From: Clostridiaceae bacterium
GTDB lineage: Bacteria; Bacillota; Clostridia; Lachnospirales; Lachnospiraceae
DNA length: 64,000 nucleotides
Direction of reading: 5' to 3'
Assembly (NCBI GenBank): GCA_009911065.1
Contig: QXWR01000028.1
Span: 1-64,000 of the forward strand
Shown here: positions 34,731-43,245 of the stretch, piece by piece
Layout: the number at the start of each line of letters is the position of its first letter
How positions within the stretch are numbered: the stretch's first letter is position 1
Notes under the pieces: model-generated
The model's input: the letters and a program-made list of their open reading frames with translations, nothing else
Told to the model about the DNA's origin: nothing
Database searches by the model: none
Program-made: the position numbers and the translations under genes

Positions 34731-35492
34731 CTACCAGCAAAACCCGGAAAGCCACTGGCTGATCTCTTTTTCCCGCTGCTTTTCTTCCATTTCATTGTAA
34801 GGCTCTAAAGAGAGTTCATCACAGACTTTTCCATCCTCCAGATATAAAATCCGGTTCCCTCTGGATGCCGCCCGCAGGTCATGTGTCACCATCAAGATGC
34901 TCTGGCCTTCCCTGTTCAGGTCGGTCAAAAGCCCTAAAACCTCACGGGTATTTGCCTGATTTAAAGCCCCTGTAGGCTCATCGGCAAACAAAAGCCCCGG
35001 CCTTCCTATCATGGCTCTGGCGATAGCTGCTCTCTGCCCTTCACCCCCGGATACCTGGGCTGGAAGCCTGTCCTTGGCTTCCTCCACATCCATCTGCCGC
35101 AGAAGGTTCTCTGCCCTTTCCCTTATCCTTTCTGCGCTGTCCTTCTTGCCCACATACCCTGCCACCAGCACATTTTCCAAAACGGTCAGGTTGCTGACCA
35201 GATGAGTCTGCTGAAATACAAACCCAAATTCCTCTGCCCGAAGCCTTGCCATCTGTTTTTCCGAAAAGCTGCTGATTTCCCTGCCCCGATAAAGCACATG
35301 TCCCCCGTTTATCTGGTCCATGCCACTTAGACTGTACAAAAGGGTGGACTTCCCGGCTCCCGATGGTCCCATGATAACCGTAAAGTCTTTTTCATATATT
35401 TTGATGTCAATTTCGTCAAGGACTTTTACTTCTGCCTTTCCCTGATGAAAAACTCTTGTAATCTTTTCTCCCTGTAATATGGTATCTGCCAT
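34731..35492 (-). CDS. ABC transporter ATP-binding protein (MacB/LolD type)
   Basis: A 253-residue ATPase with Walker A GPSGAGKST, Q-loop FGFVFQQTHLV, signature VSGGEGQRAAIARAM (a slight variant of SGGQQQR), Walker B LLFADEPTGALN and switch MVTHDLRAASRG. The sequence belongs to the LolD/MacB/FtsE subclass that partners FtsX-type permeases. GGAAAGGCGG precedes the start. It is encoded 20 bp after the adenylate-forming enzyme and before the permease, in one leftward run. Confidence 0.92.
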   Translation of the reverse strand: MADTILQGEKITRVFHQGKAEVKVLDEIDIKIYEKDFTVIMGPSGAGKSTLLYSLSGMDQINGGHVLYRGREISSFSEKQMARLRAEEFGFVFQQTHLVSNLTVLENVLVAGYVGKKDSAERIRERAENLLRQMDVEEAKDRLPAQVSGGEGQRAAIARAMIGRPGLLFADEPTGALNQANTREVLGLLTDLNREGQSILMVTHDLRAASRGNRILYLEDGKVCDELSLEPYNEMEEKQREKEISQWLSGFCW

Positions 35493-35512
35493 TTGCTATG
35501 CCGCCTTTCCCT

Positions 35513-36949
35513 TTACGCCGGCAGCTCTGTCGGCTGCTGGCTTTCGCGGCATTCGCCAATATTTTCAAGCCAACCAGGGTTAGCTTTCAGCACAGAACTT
35601 GGCTCATTCATGGCGAAAATCAATGGTTTCTTCCCCGTCCGGGCATCCGGCAGGATTTCATTTACAAAATTCACATAGAACTGCACATAATCCAGTTTTT
35701 TCTCTGACAGAATTTCCCCCATCTGCCGCAGCATTTCCTGTCTAATCCGCTCCCTGGATGCGCCATGTTCTGTCTCTGCGTACATTTCAAAAGTATCTTT
35801 CGCGGTCTGACGGAACTGATAATCTTTCAGCCCTTCGATACAGAACCCTTCAATGGCCAGCGGATGAAGAAATTCCCGGTTTCCTCTTTCGTCTTCAAAC
35901 CAAAGTACATCTTCATTCCTTCCCAGAAGCCCTACTGCCTTGGTAAATGGCTGTTCCCCTTCTTCCGGCGCCTGCAAAGTCAGACGATCAGAAAGCCGGT
36001 AGCGGATGAGCGGCTGGGCATAATTATAAAGGCAGGTAACATACATCACCCCATTTTCCACCTCAATGACATTCATATCGTCAAACAAAAGCATCCCATC
36101 CTCCGAATCCGTTTCTACTCCCAGAGCCAGGGACTCACTGGCGCCGTAGAAATTGACAACCTGCGTCCCAAATATCTTTTCCAGCCAGCTCCGTAAACTT
36201 GCCCCCAACGGCTCACCGCAGGAAACCACCCTTTCCACATCCAGACTGACTTCTCCGTCCTCCATCAGCTGTGCAAGAATCTTAACCGCCGATGGATAAC
36301 CAATGATAATGTTAGGCCGAAATTCTTTCAGCTGCCTGACCCATTCCGTAACCGGTGTCTTTATGTCCAGATAAAGCTGGCGGGCGCCTACTCCATCGAT
36401 GCCGTCTCCTACTGCCATAGCCCCGCCGTATCTCCCATCTGTGGCTGCAATATACACAATCCTGGGGCGTTTTATCAGCAATTTCAGAATCCGGGGCATA
36501 GACATCCCCCATAGAGCCGCCCGGATAATACCAGACAGCATCTGGTTCCAGGCATCTTCATCATATACAAAATATCCCGGCTTCCCGGTGCTGCCAGAGG
36601 AATGGACCACATGGTATTTTCCCTCATAGGGCTTTCGGTCTACGGCTTCCCCTGCATCAAATTCCCGCAGGTCTTCCTGCTTTAAATCAGGCACTGTAAC
36701 CAGTTCATCAAAATGTTCCAAAAACTTTTGCTTGTCAATGGTTGGAAAGCAGGAAAGAGGCAGTGTATCTAACTGTTCTTCTGTAATTCCGGCATTCGCA
36801 AAAGCTGACTGATAGTAAGTAGAATGTTCCCATGCGAATTTGAGAAGTTTACGCAGTTTTTCGTCCTGCAGGGATTTCATCTTTTTTGTACTTAACTTAA
36901 CATTCTTTTTTAATCTGTATAAATCCGTTAAAGTTTTTAAGTAATTCAT
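35513..36949 (-). CDS. PaaK/CapK-like adenylate-forming enzyme
   Basis: A 478-residue protein of the phenylacetate-CoA ligase/CapK branch (COG1541) of the adenylating superfamily. It shows the ATP-loop VHSSGSTGKPGYFVYDE, the YGASESLALG adenine motif, and YRLSDRLTL with the conserved Asp; the C-terminal lid is present. It would activate a carboxylate with ATP, for transfer to CoA or another acceptor. I start at the ATG with AGGAGG; the 12 preceding residues are unsupported. Its position between a C45-type amide hydrolase and an ABC exporter hints at acylation or deacylation of an exported or surface compound, which is inference. Confidence 0.82.
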   Translation of the reverse strand: MNYLKTLTDLYRLKKNVKLSTKKMKSLQDEKLRKLLKFAWEHSTYYQSAFANAGITEEQLDTLPLSCFPTIDKQKFLEHFDELVTVPDLKQEDLREFDAGEAVDRKPYEGKYHVVHSSGSTGKPGYFVYDEDAWNQMLSGIIRAALWGMSMPRILKLLIKRPRIVYIAATDGRYGGAMAVGDGIDGVGARQLYLDIKTPVTEWVRQLKEFRPNIIIGYPSAVKILAQLMEDGEVSLDVERVVSCGEPLGASLRSWLEKIFGTQVVNFYGASESLALGVETDSEDGMLLFDDMNVIEVENGVMYVTCLYNYAQPLIRYRLSDRLTLQAPEEGEQPFTKAVGLLGRNEDVLWFEDERGNREFLHPLAIEGFCIEGLKDYQFRQTAKDTFEMYAETEHGASRERIRQEMLRQMGEILSEKKLDYVQFYVNFVNEILPDARTGKKPLIFAMNEPSSVLKANPGWLENIGECRESQQPTELPA

Positions 36950-37053
36950 AATTGCCTCCTTTTTTCCATGCTTTTTGACGCACACCCTATGAGAAAACTT
37001 TCATTTGGAAATGCACTCATAAAAGTTCCTCTTGTATGTCTTTGCGGCTTCAC

Positions 37054-38256
37054 CTATTCCACCGGAACAATATATGCCCTTCCGTAATTTTCTCTATGGT
37101 AATAAATCAGCTCCTTTGTCTCCTGATTCATCACAATGCTCCACTCTGTCGTTTCAATCGGATACGCAAAATCCGCTTCATCGCTTCCTCCTAAGCGCAT
37201 CCCATCCTGCAGGCTGTGTTCAAACTCCCTGAAATTATTTTTACTCACACGATCCAGTGCATCCCGCACTTCTGTTTCTGTCATCTTCCCCTGTTCTTCC
37301 AATGTCTCCACAAGGATTTCGTACCGGGTATGGGACTGGGCGGTGCCGATTCCCTGTTTTTCTCCTGGAGCCAGATAAAAGTTCGTGACAACGGGCGTCT
37401 CAATCACAACCATTTCGTTATCCACATACTCCACCGCCACGCTCCGGCCGTCCGCATCTGCTATAGCCAGATGCACCATCATTCCCATAGAACTGTGAAA
37501 ATCATATTGCCGTAAGAGTTCCAGCGCTTCTTCCACATCTGCCGCCCTGTCAAGCAATAGCCGGACTGCTGTTGTAGTCGTAAGATCAGGTTTTTGGCTG
37601 TCCTGACGGATGCCTGACGAGTCCTGAATCATGTTCACGGAAATCACCAGCCCCTTTTCATTCATACCGTCCAACGGTGCATACAGGGAGACAAAAGCCT
37701 GCGCCGAATCTGGTAACTGTGAAAGATCTACTCCGCCTGTCCGGATAAAATCCATGTTTACCGTAGATACGGAAGAATACCCGTTTTCCGGTCTGGCGCT
37801 GACAATCCATCCATTACAGGGGTTCCAGTCAAAATTTCTTCCGAACAGGTATCCTCCGTTCTGGCTTTTTACTGACAAGGTACTGCATCCGAAAGGGGTT
37901 CCTTCCATATGAATTTCCTGATCCAGCAGTGAAGTGATATATGCTGCAACATCCGCATCCGAACCGGCTCCTCCTTGCTCTAAAAATGCATCAAATCCAT
38001 ATTCCCCTTCATATCGGACGATTGACAGCCCGGTTTCCAGTTCCCTGACCTCAGATGTTGGTATAACCTGAATTGCATTTTGGTCTCTGTTTTCTTTTCC
38101 GTTCCCCATATCTTCTTTCACTGCTTCCTCCTCTGTCCTGCTTTCCTCGTTGCGGCTGTTTATCTCTGTCCGCTCACTGGAATCTTTTCCACATCCCGAC
38201 AACAAGCCCGATACTCCCAGCGCAACCAGCAAACCTATATATAATCTTTTTTTCAT
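37054..38256 (-). CDS. C45/choloylglycine-hydrolase-family lipoprotein
   Basis: An exported Ntn-hydrolase-like protein of 400 residues. The signal peptide ends in lipobox LLSGC. After an acidic linker comes the family core FGCSTLSVKSQNGGYLFGRN, where Cys near residue 123 would be the N-terminal nucleophile after autoprocessing, then SLYAPLDGMNEKGLVIS and SHTRYEILVETLEEQGK. Relatives hydrolyse bile-salt amides, penicillin V, N-acyl-ethanolamines or acyl-homoserine lactones. The start at 38256 is 13 bases after AAAGGAG; an ATG four codons earlier is only one base from it. Its leader contains the MITE and its promoter is the box at 38.64 kb. Confidence 0.82.
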   Translation of the reverse strand: MKKRLYIGLLVALGVSGLLSGCGKDSSERTEINSRNEESRTEEEAVKEDMGNGKENRDQNAIQVIPTSEVRELETGLSIVRYEGEYGFDAFLEQGGAGSDADVAAYITSLLDQEIHMEGTPFGCSTLSVKSQNGGYLFGRNFDWNPCNGWIVSARPENGYSSVSTVNMDFIRTGGVDLSQLPDSAQAFVSLYAPLDGMNEKGLVISVNMIQDSSGIRQDSQKPDLTTTTAVRLLLDRAADVEEALELLRQYDFHSSMGMMVHLAIADADGRSVAVEYVDNEMVVIETPVVTNFYLAPGEKQGIGTAQSHTRYEILVETLEEQGKMTETEVRDALDRVSKNNFREFEHSLQDGMRLGGSDEADFAYPIETTEWSIVMNQETKELIYYHRENYGRAYIVPVE

Positions 38257-38421
38257 TTTTATAATCATACTCCTTTCTAAAACCCGGAGACTTTGTACAC
38301 AACACAAATCTCCAGATTGAACATTTTCAATTTTCAATCTTTGTCCCCTCTCTGTCTATGACTACGTGTACCCTATAGGGTATACCCATTTGGGCATCCC
38401 CTAATTTACGTCCCTGTGGGA

Positions 38422-38587
38422 CTAGAGCGTGTCTGAAAATTGCTTTCCGTCAGATGTACGTCACAATTTGTGGGAGATTTGACCCGAATGAGGGAGGCGT
38501 AGTGGGCTACGTTGACCGAATGAGAGCCAAATATACCGCAAAGTGGGGCGTGCATCTGGCGGGAATGAATTTTCAGACACGCTCTAG
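38422..38587. mobile_element. Intact 166-bp MITE-like element
   Basis: Perfect 20-bp terminal inverted repeats: CTAGAGCGTGTCTGAAAATT at the left and its reverse complement at the right. Inside them CCGTCAGATGTACG and CGTGCATCTGGCGG extend the pairing, so the element can fold into one long hairpin. It encodes nothing. Related pieces occur at 7752, 26197 and 50995. Confidence 0.82.
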
Positions 38588-38623
38588 CCGACTACATCCA
38601 ACAAGGTATACTTTACCTGTCTT

Positions 38624-38663
38624 AGATAACATCCAGCTAACAGAAAAATAAACAATTTCTAAA
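38624..38663 (-). promoter_or_regulatory. Response-regulator box promoter of the C45-hydrolase/ABC operon
   Basis: On the minus strand: TTTAGAAATTG / TTTATTTTTCT (38642-38663), 12 bases, then TTATCT (38624-38629). The surrounding bases also resemble the 31.1-kb copy (GTTAG before and ATG next to the -10). Confidence 0.72.
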
Positions 38664-38962
38664 TGAATCCTTGCAAATTTCTCAATTCCTTTTTGTTTCG
38701 GAATCCTGAATATATCGTAACAAGATAACCTATAAATAGCAAATACTTATACATTATATGTTTAACTAGGAAATATCTATGAATTTTTAATGCATTTTTC
38801 ATTTAGGTTATCATTTATCATTTATTCATCAAAACATCCGTCTACACAAAAATACCAGTTTGACATGAACAGCAAAATTCGATCTGCCACTCATACCAAA
38901 CCGGTATTTTCAACACTTTTTATTCCCGTGATGAAGTATTTCCTATTCCGAAGCAACCAACT
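38664..38962. other. AT-rich intergenic stretch
   Basis: It separates the box promoter at 38.64 kb from the end of the carboxymuconolactone decarboxylase-cupin gene. I see no gene, hairpin terminator or clear repeat beyond the segment shared with 31.1 kb (TTGCAAATTTCTCAA). Confidence 0.5.
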
Positions 38963-39733
38963 TTACATACTTTCATTCTCAACACAATGCATGTAAGCAT
39001 CCTCATCCACCGGTTCCAGCCATTCATTGGAACCTTCTTCTGCAGGAACCTCAACAGCTAAATGAGAAAACCAGCTGTAAGGCGTCGCCCCGTGCCAGTG
39101 TTTTACGCCTGCCGGAATATTCACTACATCACCGGGAAGTAATTCCTGCGCTTTTTTCCCCCACTCCTGATAATACCCCCTGCCGCTGACGCAGATCAGA
39201 ATCTGTCCTCCCCCGCTCTTTGCATGATGGATATGCCAGTTGTTGCGGCAGCCAGGTTCAAAGGTCACATTAAAAATCCCAACCTGTTCTGTAGAAATAG
39301 GAGCCAGATAGCTCTGCCCGGTAAAATACTGTGCAAACGCATCATTGGACTTTCCTATGGGAAACAGCATGGATGCTGCATGTGCGGACTTTGCATCCGA
39401 TTCAGGACATTCCTCTGCCCAGACTTCTTTCGCCATCCGAAATGCTGCCCATGCCTTGGGCCATCCGGCGTAAAAAGCCCCATGAGTCAATATCTCCGCA
39501 ATTTCTGTTCTGGTAATTCCATTCTGTTTTGCACTGACCAGATGGAACTGAAAAGAAGAATCCACAAGCCCTTGAGCCATCAGGGAAACCACTGTCACCA
39601 ACGAGCGATCCCTCAACGAGAGCTTATCTTCCCTGCTCCATACTTCTCCAAATAATACATCATCATTTAGCTGTGCAAATTTCGGGGCAAATTCGCCCAA
39701 AGCGTCTCTGCCTGCGGTCTGTTTTACTGCCAT
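38963..39733 (-). CDS. Carboxymuconolactone decarboxylase-cupin fusion protein
   Basis: A 256-residue two-domain protein. Residues 1-115 form an AhpD/CMD-like domain (FGEVWSREDKLSLRDRSLVT and THGAFYAGWPKAWAAF; the CxxC redox pair of AhpD is absent), and residues 130-256 a cupin (FEPGCRNNWHIHHAKSGGGQ, VNIPAGVKHWHGATP) with metal-binding histidines. This fusion is common in gut Clostridia, often with LysR regulators and alpha/beta hydrolases, as here. Reaction unknown. I start at the ATG with AAGGAGGAG. Confidence 0.88.
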   Translation of the reverse strand: MAVKQTAGRDALGEFAPKFAQLNDDVLFGEVWSREDKLSLRDRSLVTVVSLMAQGLVDSSFQFHLVSAKQNGITRTEIAEILTHGAFYAGWPKAWAAFRMAKEVWAEECPESDAKSAHAASMLFPIGKSNDAFAQYFTGQSYLAPISTEQVGIFNVTFEPGCRNNWHIHHAKSGGGQILICVSGRGYYQEWGKKAQELLPGDVVNIPAGVKHWHGATPYSWFSHLAVEVPAEEGSNEWLEPVDEDAYMHCVENESM

Positions 39734-39799
39734 TTTTCTCCTCCTTATGCTTCCTATCATTTTCTAAAATCTCAAATCTAACAGAGCTGTTCTTTTTTG

Positions 39800-40741
39800 T
39801 CACTGCATATTTACTGTAAAAAATTCTGCCAGTCTGTCAAAGGGGATACGATCTCTCCGATCATACAGATCAATATGCTCCGCATCTTCCACAACCAGCA
39901 TTTCCTTCGGTTCTAAGGCCCGCTCATAAGCTTCATCGCTGAAAAACCGGGAATGTGCCCTGTCTCCCACCACAAACAGAATCGGACGGGGGGATATTTC
40001 GTCAATAAAATCCAGGGGCCGGAAATTCATGATTGCCAGCTCGCTGGTAGTGGTAAACCCGCCTCTGGCATTTGGATGATGCCCTCTTTTCAAGGCATAA
40101 AAGCGGAACCACTCTGCTCCCGGCTCCGGTATATCCTCCGGAACCTTGTCTATTGGCTGCCCCGGAAATCCCGGCAGGTATTCCGGGTATCCGTTTTCGG
40201 CATCCAGCCACCTCTGATTTGACAAACGTTCCTTTACAGCCTGGAGTTCTTCCTTGTTCATATTCCCTCTGACCGCCACATTCATATCGTACATGCTCAT
40301 AACAGCAACCGCACGGATTCTGGTATCACATTGTGCCGCAGAAAGCGCAAAACCACCGGAACCGCATATACCAATCACACCGATCTTTTCCCTGTCCACA
40401 AACTGCTGCATCCCCAAAAAGTCCACCGCTGCACTGAAATTCTCCACAAAAATATCCGGTGATGACACATTTCTGGGAAAGCCCCCGGATTCTCCCATAA
40501 AGGACTGGTCAAAGGTCAGCACCATAAATCCTTTCTGTGCCAGTTCATTGCCATATACGCATGGCCCCTGTTCTTTCACCCCGCCATAAGGCGCACCGAT
40601 AATCAGGGCAGGATGTTTCTGATCCAGGGAGATTCCCTTTTTTAAGTACAGTTCTCCCGTAATGTCCAACCCATACCGGTTCCTGTAAACTACTTTTTTT
40701 CTCTCCACATTCTCTGATAATTCTAAAATATGTCCGCTCAT
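39800..40741 (-). CDS. Alpha/beta hydrolase with Cys-type nucleophile elbow
   Basis: A 313-residue hydrolase. Its nucleophile elbow is GVIGICGSGGFAL, which places Cys where esterases have Ser, as in dienelactone hydrolases. The acid is probably in FVVGDRAHSRFFSDE and the histidine in VEDAEHIDLYD. An N-terminal strand block (YRNRYGLDITGELYLKKG) precedes the core. The start at 40741 is nine bases after AAAGGAG. It lies 25 bp after the response-regulator gene and 66 bp before the CMD-cupin gene on one strand, so the four genes from the kinase onward may be co-transcribed. Confidence 0.82.
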   Translation of the reverse strand: MSGHILELSENVERKKVVYRNRYGLDITGELYLKKGISLDQKHPALIIGAPYGGVKEQGPCVYGNELAQKGFMVLTFDQSFMGESGGFPRNVSSPDIFVENFSAAVDFLGMQQFVDREKIGVIGICGSGGFALSAAQCDTRIRAVAVMSMYDMNVAVRGNMNKEELQAVKERLSNQRWLDAENGYPEYLPGFPGQPIDKVPEDIPEPGAEWFRFYALKRGHHPNARGGFTTTSELAIMNFRPLDFIDEISPRPILFVVGDRAHSRFFSDEAYERALEPKEMLVVEDAEHIDLYDRRDRIPFDRLAEFFTVNMQ

Positions 40742-40766
40742 GTTCCTTTTCTCCTTTTCCATAATC

Positions 40767-41465
40767 TTAATCAATCCGAAACCGATAGCCTGCTCCCCAT
40801 ACGGTCTCGATAAACTGGTTCTTTGATTCATTTTTCCCCAGTTTATCCCGCAGGCGGTTGATATGTACCGTCACGGTTGCCGCATCTCCCAGAGATTCCA
40901 TCCCCCACACCCGGTCGAACAGGGTATCCTTTGAGAACACCAGATTGGGATTCTCCGCCAGAAACAGCAGCAGCTCAAATTCCTTGTTGACCAGTATGAC
41001 TTCCTTTTTATCCAGATAGACTCTCCTTGATTTCGGCAGGATTGTCAGGTTCCGATAGGTAATCTCTGTCTCCTGCTGTTCCCCTTCTTCTGTGGAGGAA
41101 AGCAGGTTATGAATATAGATATGGGATTTTACCCTGGCCACCAGCTCCGTAGGGCTGAAAGGCTTTACCAGATAATCGTCCGCCCCCAGTCCTAATCCCC
41201 GGATTTTGTCAATATCCTCCTTTTTGGCTGTCACCATAATGATAGGCAGCCGGAGACTTTTTCGCAGCTCCCGGCAGACATCAAACCCTGTTTTGCCGGG
41301 AAGCATCACATCCAACAGAATGGCGTCATATTTTTCTGTTTTTGCCTTTTTCTCTCCTATGATTCCGTCAAAAGCCAAATCCGTCTCATATCCATTCGCC
41401 TCCAGATAATCCCTCTCCAATTCCGCAATCAGCTCATCGTCCTCTATAATCAGTATCCTCTCCAT
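40767..41465 (-). CDS. OmpR-family response regulator
   Basis: A 232-residue regulator. The receiver (1-120) has the acidic pair in ILIIEDDELIAE, the phospho-acceptor Asp in DAILLDVMLPGKTGFD, MVTAKKEDIDKI and the KPFSPTELVAR lysine. The winged helix (about 135-232) reads VNKEFELLLFLAENP, DRVWGMESLGDAATVTVHIN and GAGYRFRID. It is the partner of the kinase encoded 68 bp upstream. Regulators of this class bind 11-bp direct repeats, exactly the pattern found at 31.1, 38.6 and 43.2 kb. I prefer the ATG at 41465 over the GTG before it. Confidence 0.92.
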   Translation of the reverse strand: MERILIIEDDELIAELERDYLEANGYETDLAFDGIIGEKKAKTEKYDAILLDVMLPGKTGFDVCRELRKSLRLPIIMVTAKKEDIDKIRGLGLGADDYLVKPFSPTELVARVKSHIYIHNLLSSTEEGEQQETEITYRNLTILPKSRRVYLDKKEVILVNKEFELLLFLAENPNLVFSKDTLFDRVWGMESLGDAATVTVHINRLRDKLGKNESKNQFIETVWGAGYRFRID

Positions 41466-41533
41466 CACAGATAATTCCTTTCCCTAATTCTTCCTGTATT
41501 CCCAAAGCATCATGGCACATAGCATTTCCTGTC

Positions 41534-43018
41534 TCAATCTTTAACCGGAATGCTGACTATCACTGCCAATCCTCCCCTGTTTTCTGCTCTTACGGCTCCT
41601 CCATGACCAAGGACGATTTCTTTCACCACCGCCAGTCCAATGCCGCTTCCTTTTTCTGCGCTGTTCCTGGAATCATCCACCCGGTAGAAGCTGTCAAATA
41701 TCTGTTCCAGGCACTCCCCCGGCACTCCGGGACCGTCATCCTGGAATACCAGTTCCAGGCAGTTTCCCTCCAGTTTCCTTTTCAGGGAAATAAGAACTCT
41801 CGAATTTTCTTTTCTCCGGTATCTCACTGTATTGGCAAACAGGTTATTAAAGATACGTTTAAATTCTTCTCTGTCCATCCTGACCAAAAAACTTCCTTTT
41901 CCACAGAAATATTCAATCTGCACCTGCTGGTTTTCCATATCCGGACGCACAAGCTCCAGATACTTTTCCACATAATCTTTAAAATCCGTGTCCTCCATTT
42001 GATACCGGAAACCAGCATCCAGCCTGCTGTATTCGGAAAGGCTGTCTACCAGGCTGACCAGATTCCCGGTCCTTGTCTTTATGGCCTGCAGGTAACGAAG
42101 CTGTTTTTCCGGTGTGTCCGCAATACCGTCTAAAAGTCCGTCCAGATACCCCATAATGGTAGTCAATGGCGTCCGCAGGTCATGGGAGATCCCGGTAATC
42201 AGGTTTCTTCTGCGTTTTTCATCTTTCAGCCGCTGCTGTACAGACTCCTGCAGGTAGACGCGCATCTCATCAAAATCCCTGCACACCTGACCGAACTCAT
42301 CCTTTTTTTCATACTGCATCGGCGTATCCAGGTTTCCTTCCCGAATCTCTTTTGTGCCAAGACTCAATTTCCCAAGAGGTTTTAAAATACTCTTGGAAAT
42401 CCACCAGGAAAGAATGCCGTTGATGCATACGGTCAGAACCACAAAAAAAATCAGGATGCCGGCCAGATAACGCAGGATGCTGTTTTTCAGATAATTTACC
42501 ATAATTCCATCGGTTTCCTGGGGGTGGACAGCCGTAATACAGAAAATACTTTCCCCATGCCAGAAAGTGCTTTTAATCACAGATACTTCATACCGGCTGG
42601 CGGTCAGCATTTTTGCATAATCAATGGCATCTCCCGCCACAGACCGGGCCGTATTCAGATCTTCTTCGGACAGGGTGGAATAGATTCTTTTTCCGTCCTT
42701 TGTAATCATAAAACGGTAGCCCAGTCCGGACAGTTTATTTTCCAAATGTGTCATTTTATCACTATGTCGGATCTCTGCCTGACAGCCATCCATTTCCGGG
42801 CACTGCCCCCAGTTGTTTTCCCACAACTCCTGCTGGTAGTTATAGATCATGCTCTGGGCAAACTGCATCCCATTCTCATCGCTGTACATATCCATAAAAG
42901 TATGCCAGTAACTTCCCAGAGAGGTATTTAGGCACACAATAAGCACAACCGATGTAAACAGAATCGGTATCAGAACCATCATAATGTTGGACAATCTGAT
43001 TTTTTTCTTAATGGTCAC
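41534..43018 (-). CDS. Sensor histidine kinase
   Basis: A 494-residue membrane kinase. Helix 1 (about 14-34) and helix 2 (about 188-210) enclose an extracytoplasmic sensor of about 150 residues with several Cys. HAMP follows (about 212-265), then the phospho-acceptor in GISHDLRTPLTTIMGYLDG (His near 278), the N-box region FNNLFANTVRYRR, G1 VFQDDGPGVPG and G2 EKGSGIGLAVVKEIVLGHGG. The start is GTG with AAAAGGAG nine bases upstream. Its promoter carries the same box as two distant operons, so it is probably positively autoregulated through its cognate regulator. The signal is unknown. Confidence 0.9.
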   Translation of the reverse strand: MTIKKKIRLSNIMMVLIPILFTSVVLIVCLNTSLGSYWHTFMDMYSDENGMQFAQSMIYNYQQELWENNWGQCPEMDGCQAEIRHSDKMTHLENKLSGLGYRFMITKDGKRIYSTLSEEDLNTARSVAGDAIDYAKMLTASRYEVSVIKSTFWHGESIFCITAVHPQETDGIMVNYLKNSILRYLAGILIFFVVLTVCINGILSWWISKSILKPLGKLSLGTKEIREGNLDTPMQYEKKDEFGQVCRDFDEMRVYLQESVQQRLKDEKRRRNLITGISHDLRTPLTTIMGYLDGLLDGIADTPEKQLRYLQAIKTRTGNLVSLVDSLSEYSRLDAGFRYQMEDTDFKDYVEKYLELVRPDMENQQVQIEYFCGKGSFLVRMDREEFKRIFNNLFANTVRYRRKENSRVLISLKRKLEGNCLELVFQDDGPGVPGECLEQIFDSFYRVDDSRNSAEKGSGIGLAVVKEIVLGHGGAVRAENRGGLAVIVSIPVKD

Positions 43019-43186
43019 TTTCTATATTCTCCTTTTCCTGCCAGCCATCTATTCATTCACATTCCACTCCATGGACAAGGGGGACACACGCCTTATTTAC
43101 GAAGGGTATCCAATACGGATATACACTTCGTCCGCTTTTATGTCTATCAATGTACCGTTTCTCTCTGTGTTCAGATTAGCATGGCA

Positions 43187-43226
43187 GGATAAAAGAATTA
43201 ACAAGAATATCTAAACAATTTCTAAA
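43187..43226 (-). promoter_or_regulatory. Response-regulator box promoter of the two-component operon
   Basis: On the minus strand: TTTAGAAATTG / TTTAGATATTC (43205-43226), a 12-base gap, then TTATCC (43187-43192). This is the most symmetrical of the three copies and lies 170 bp before the kinase start. Confidence 0.72.
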
Positions 43227-43245
43227 CTTTTTCCACCTTTTAAAG

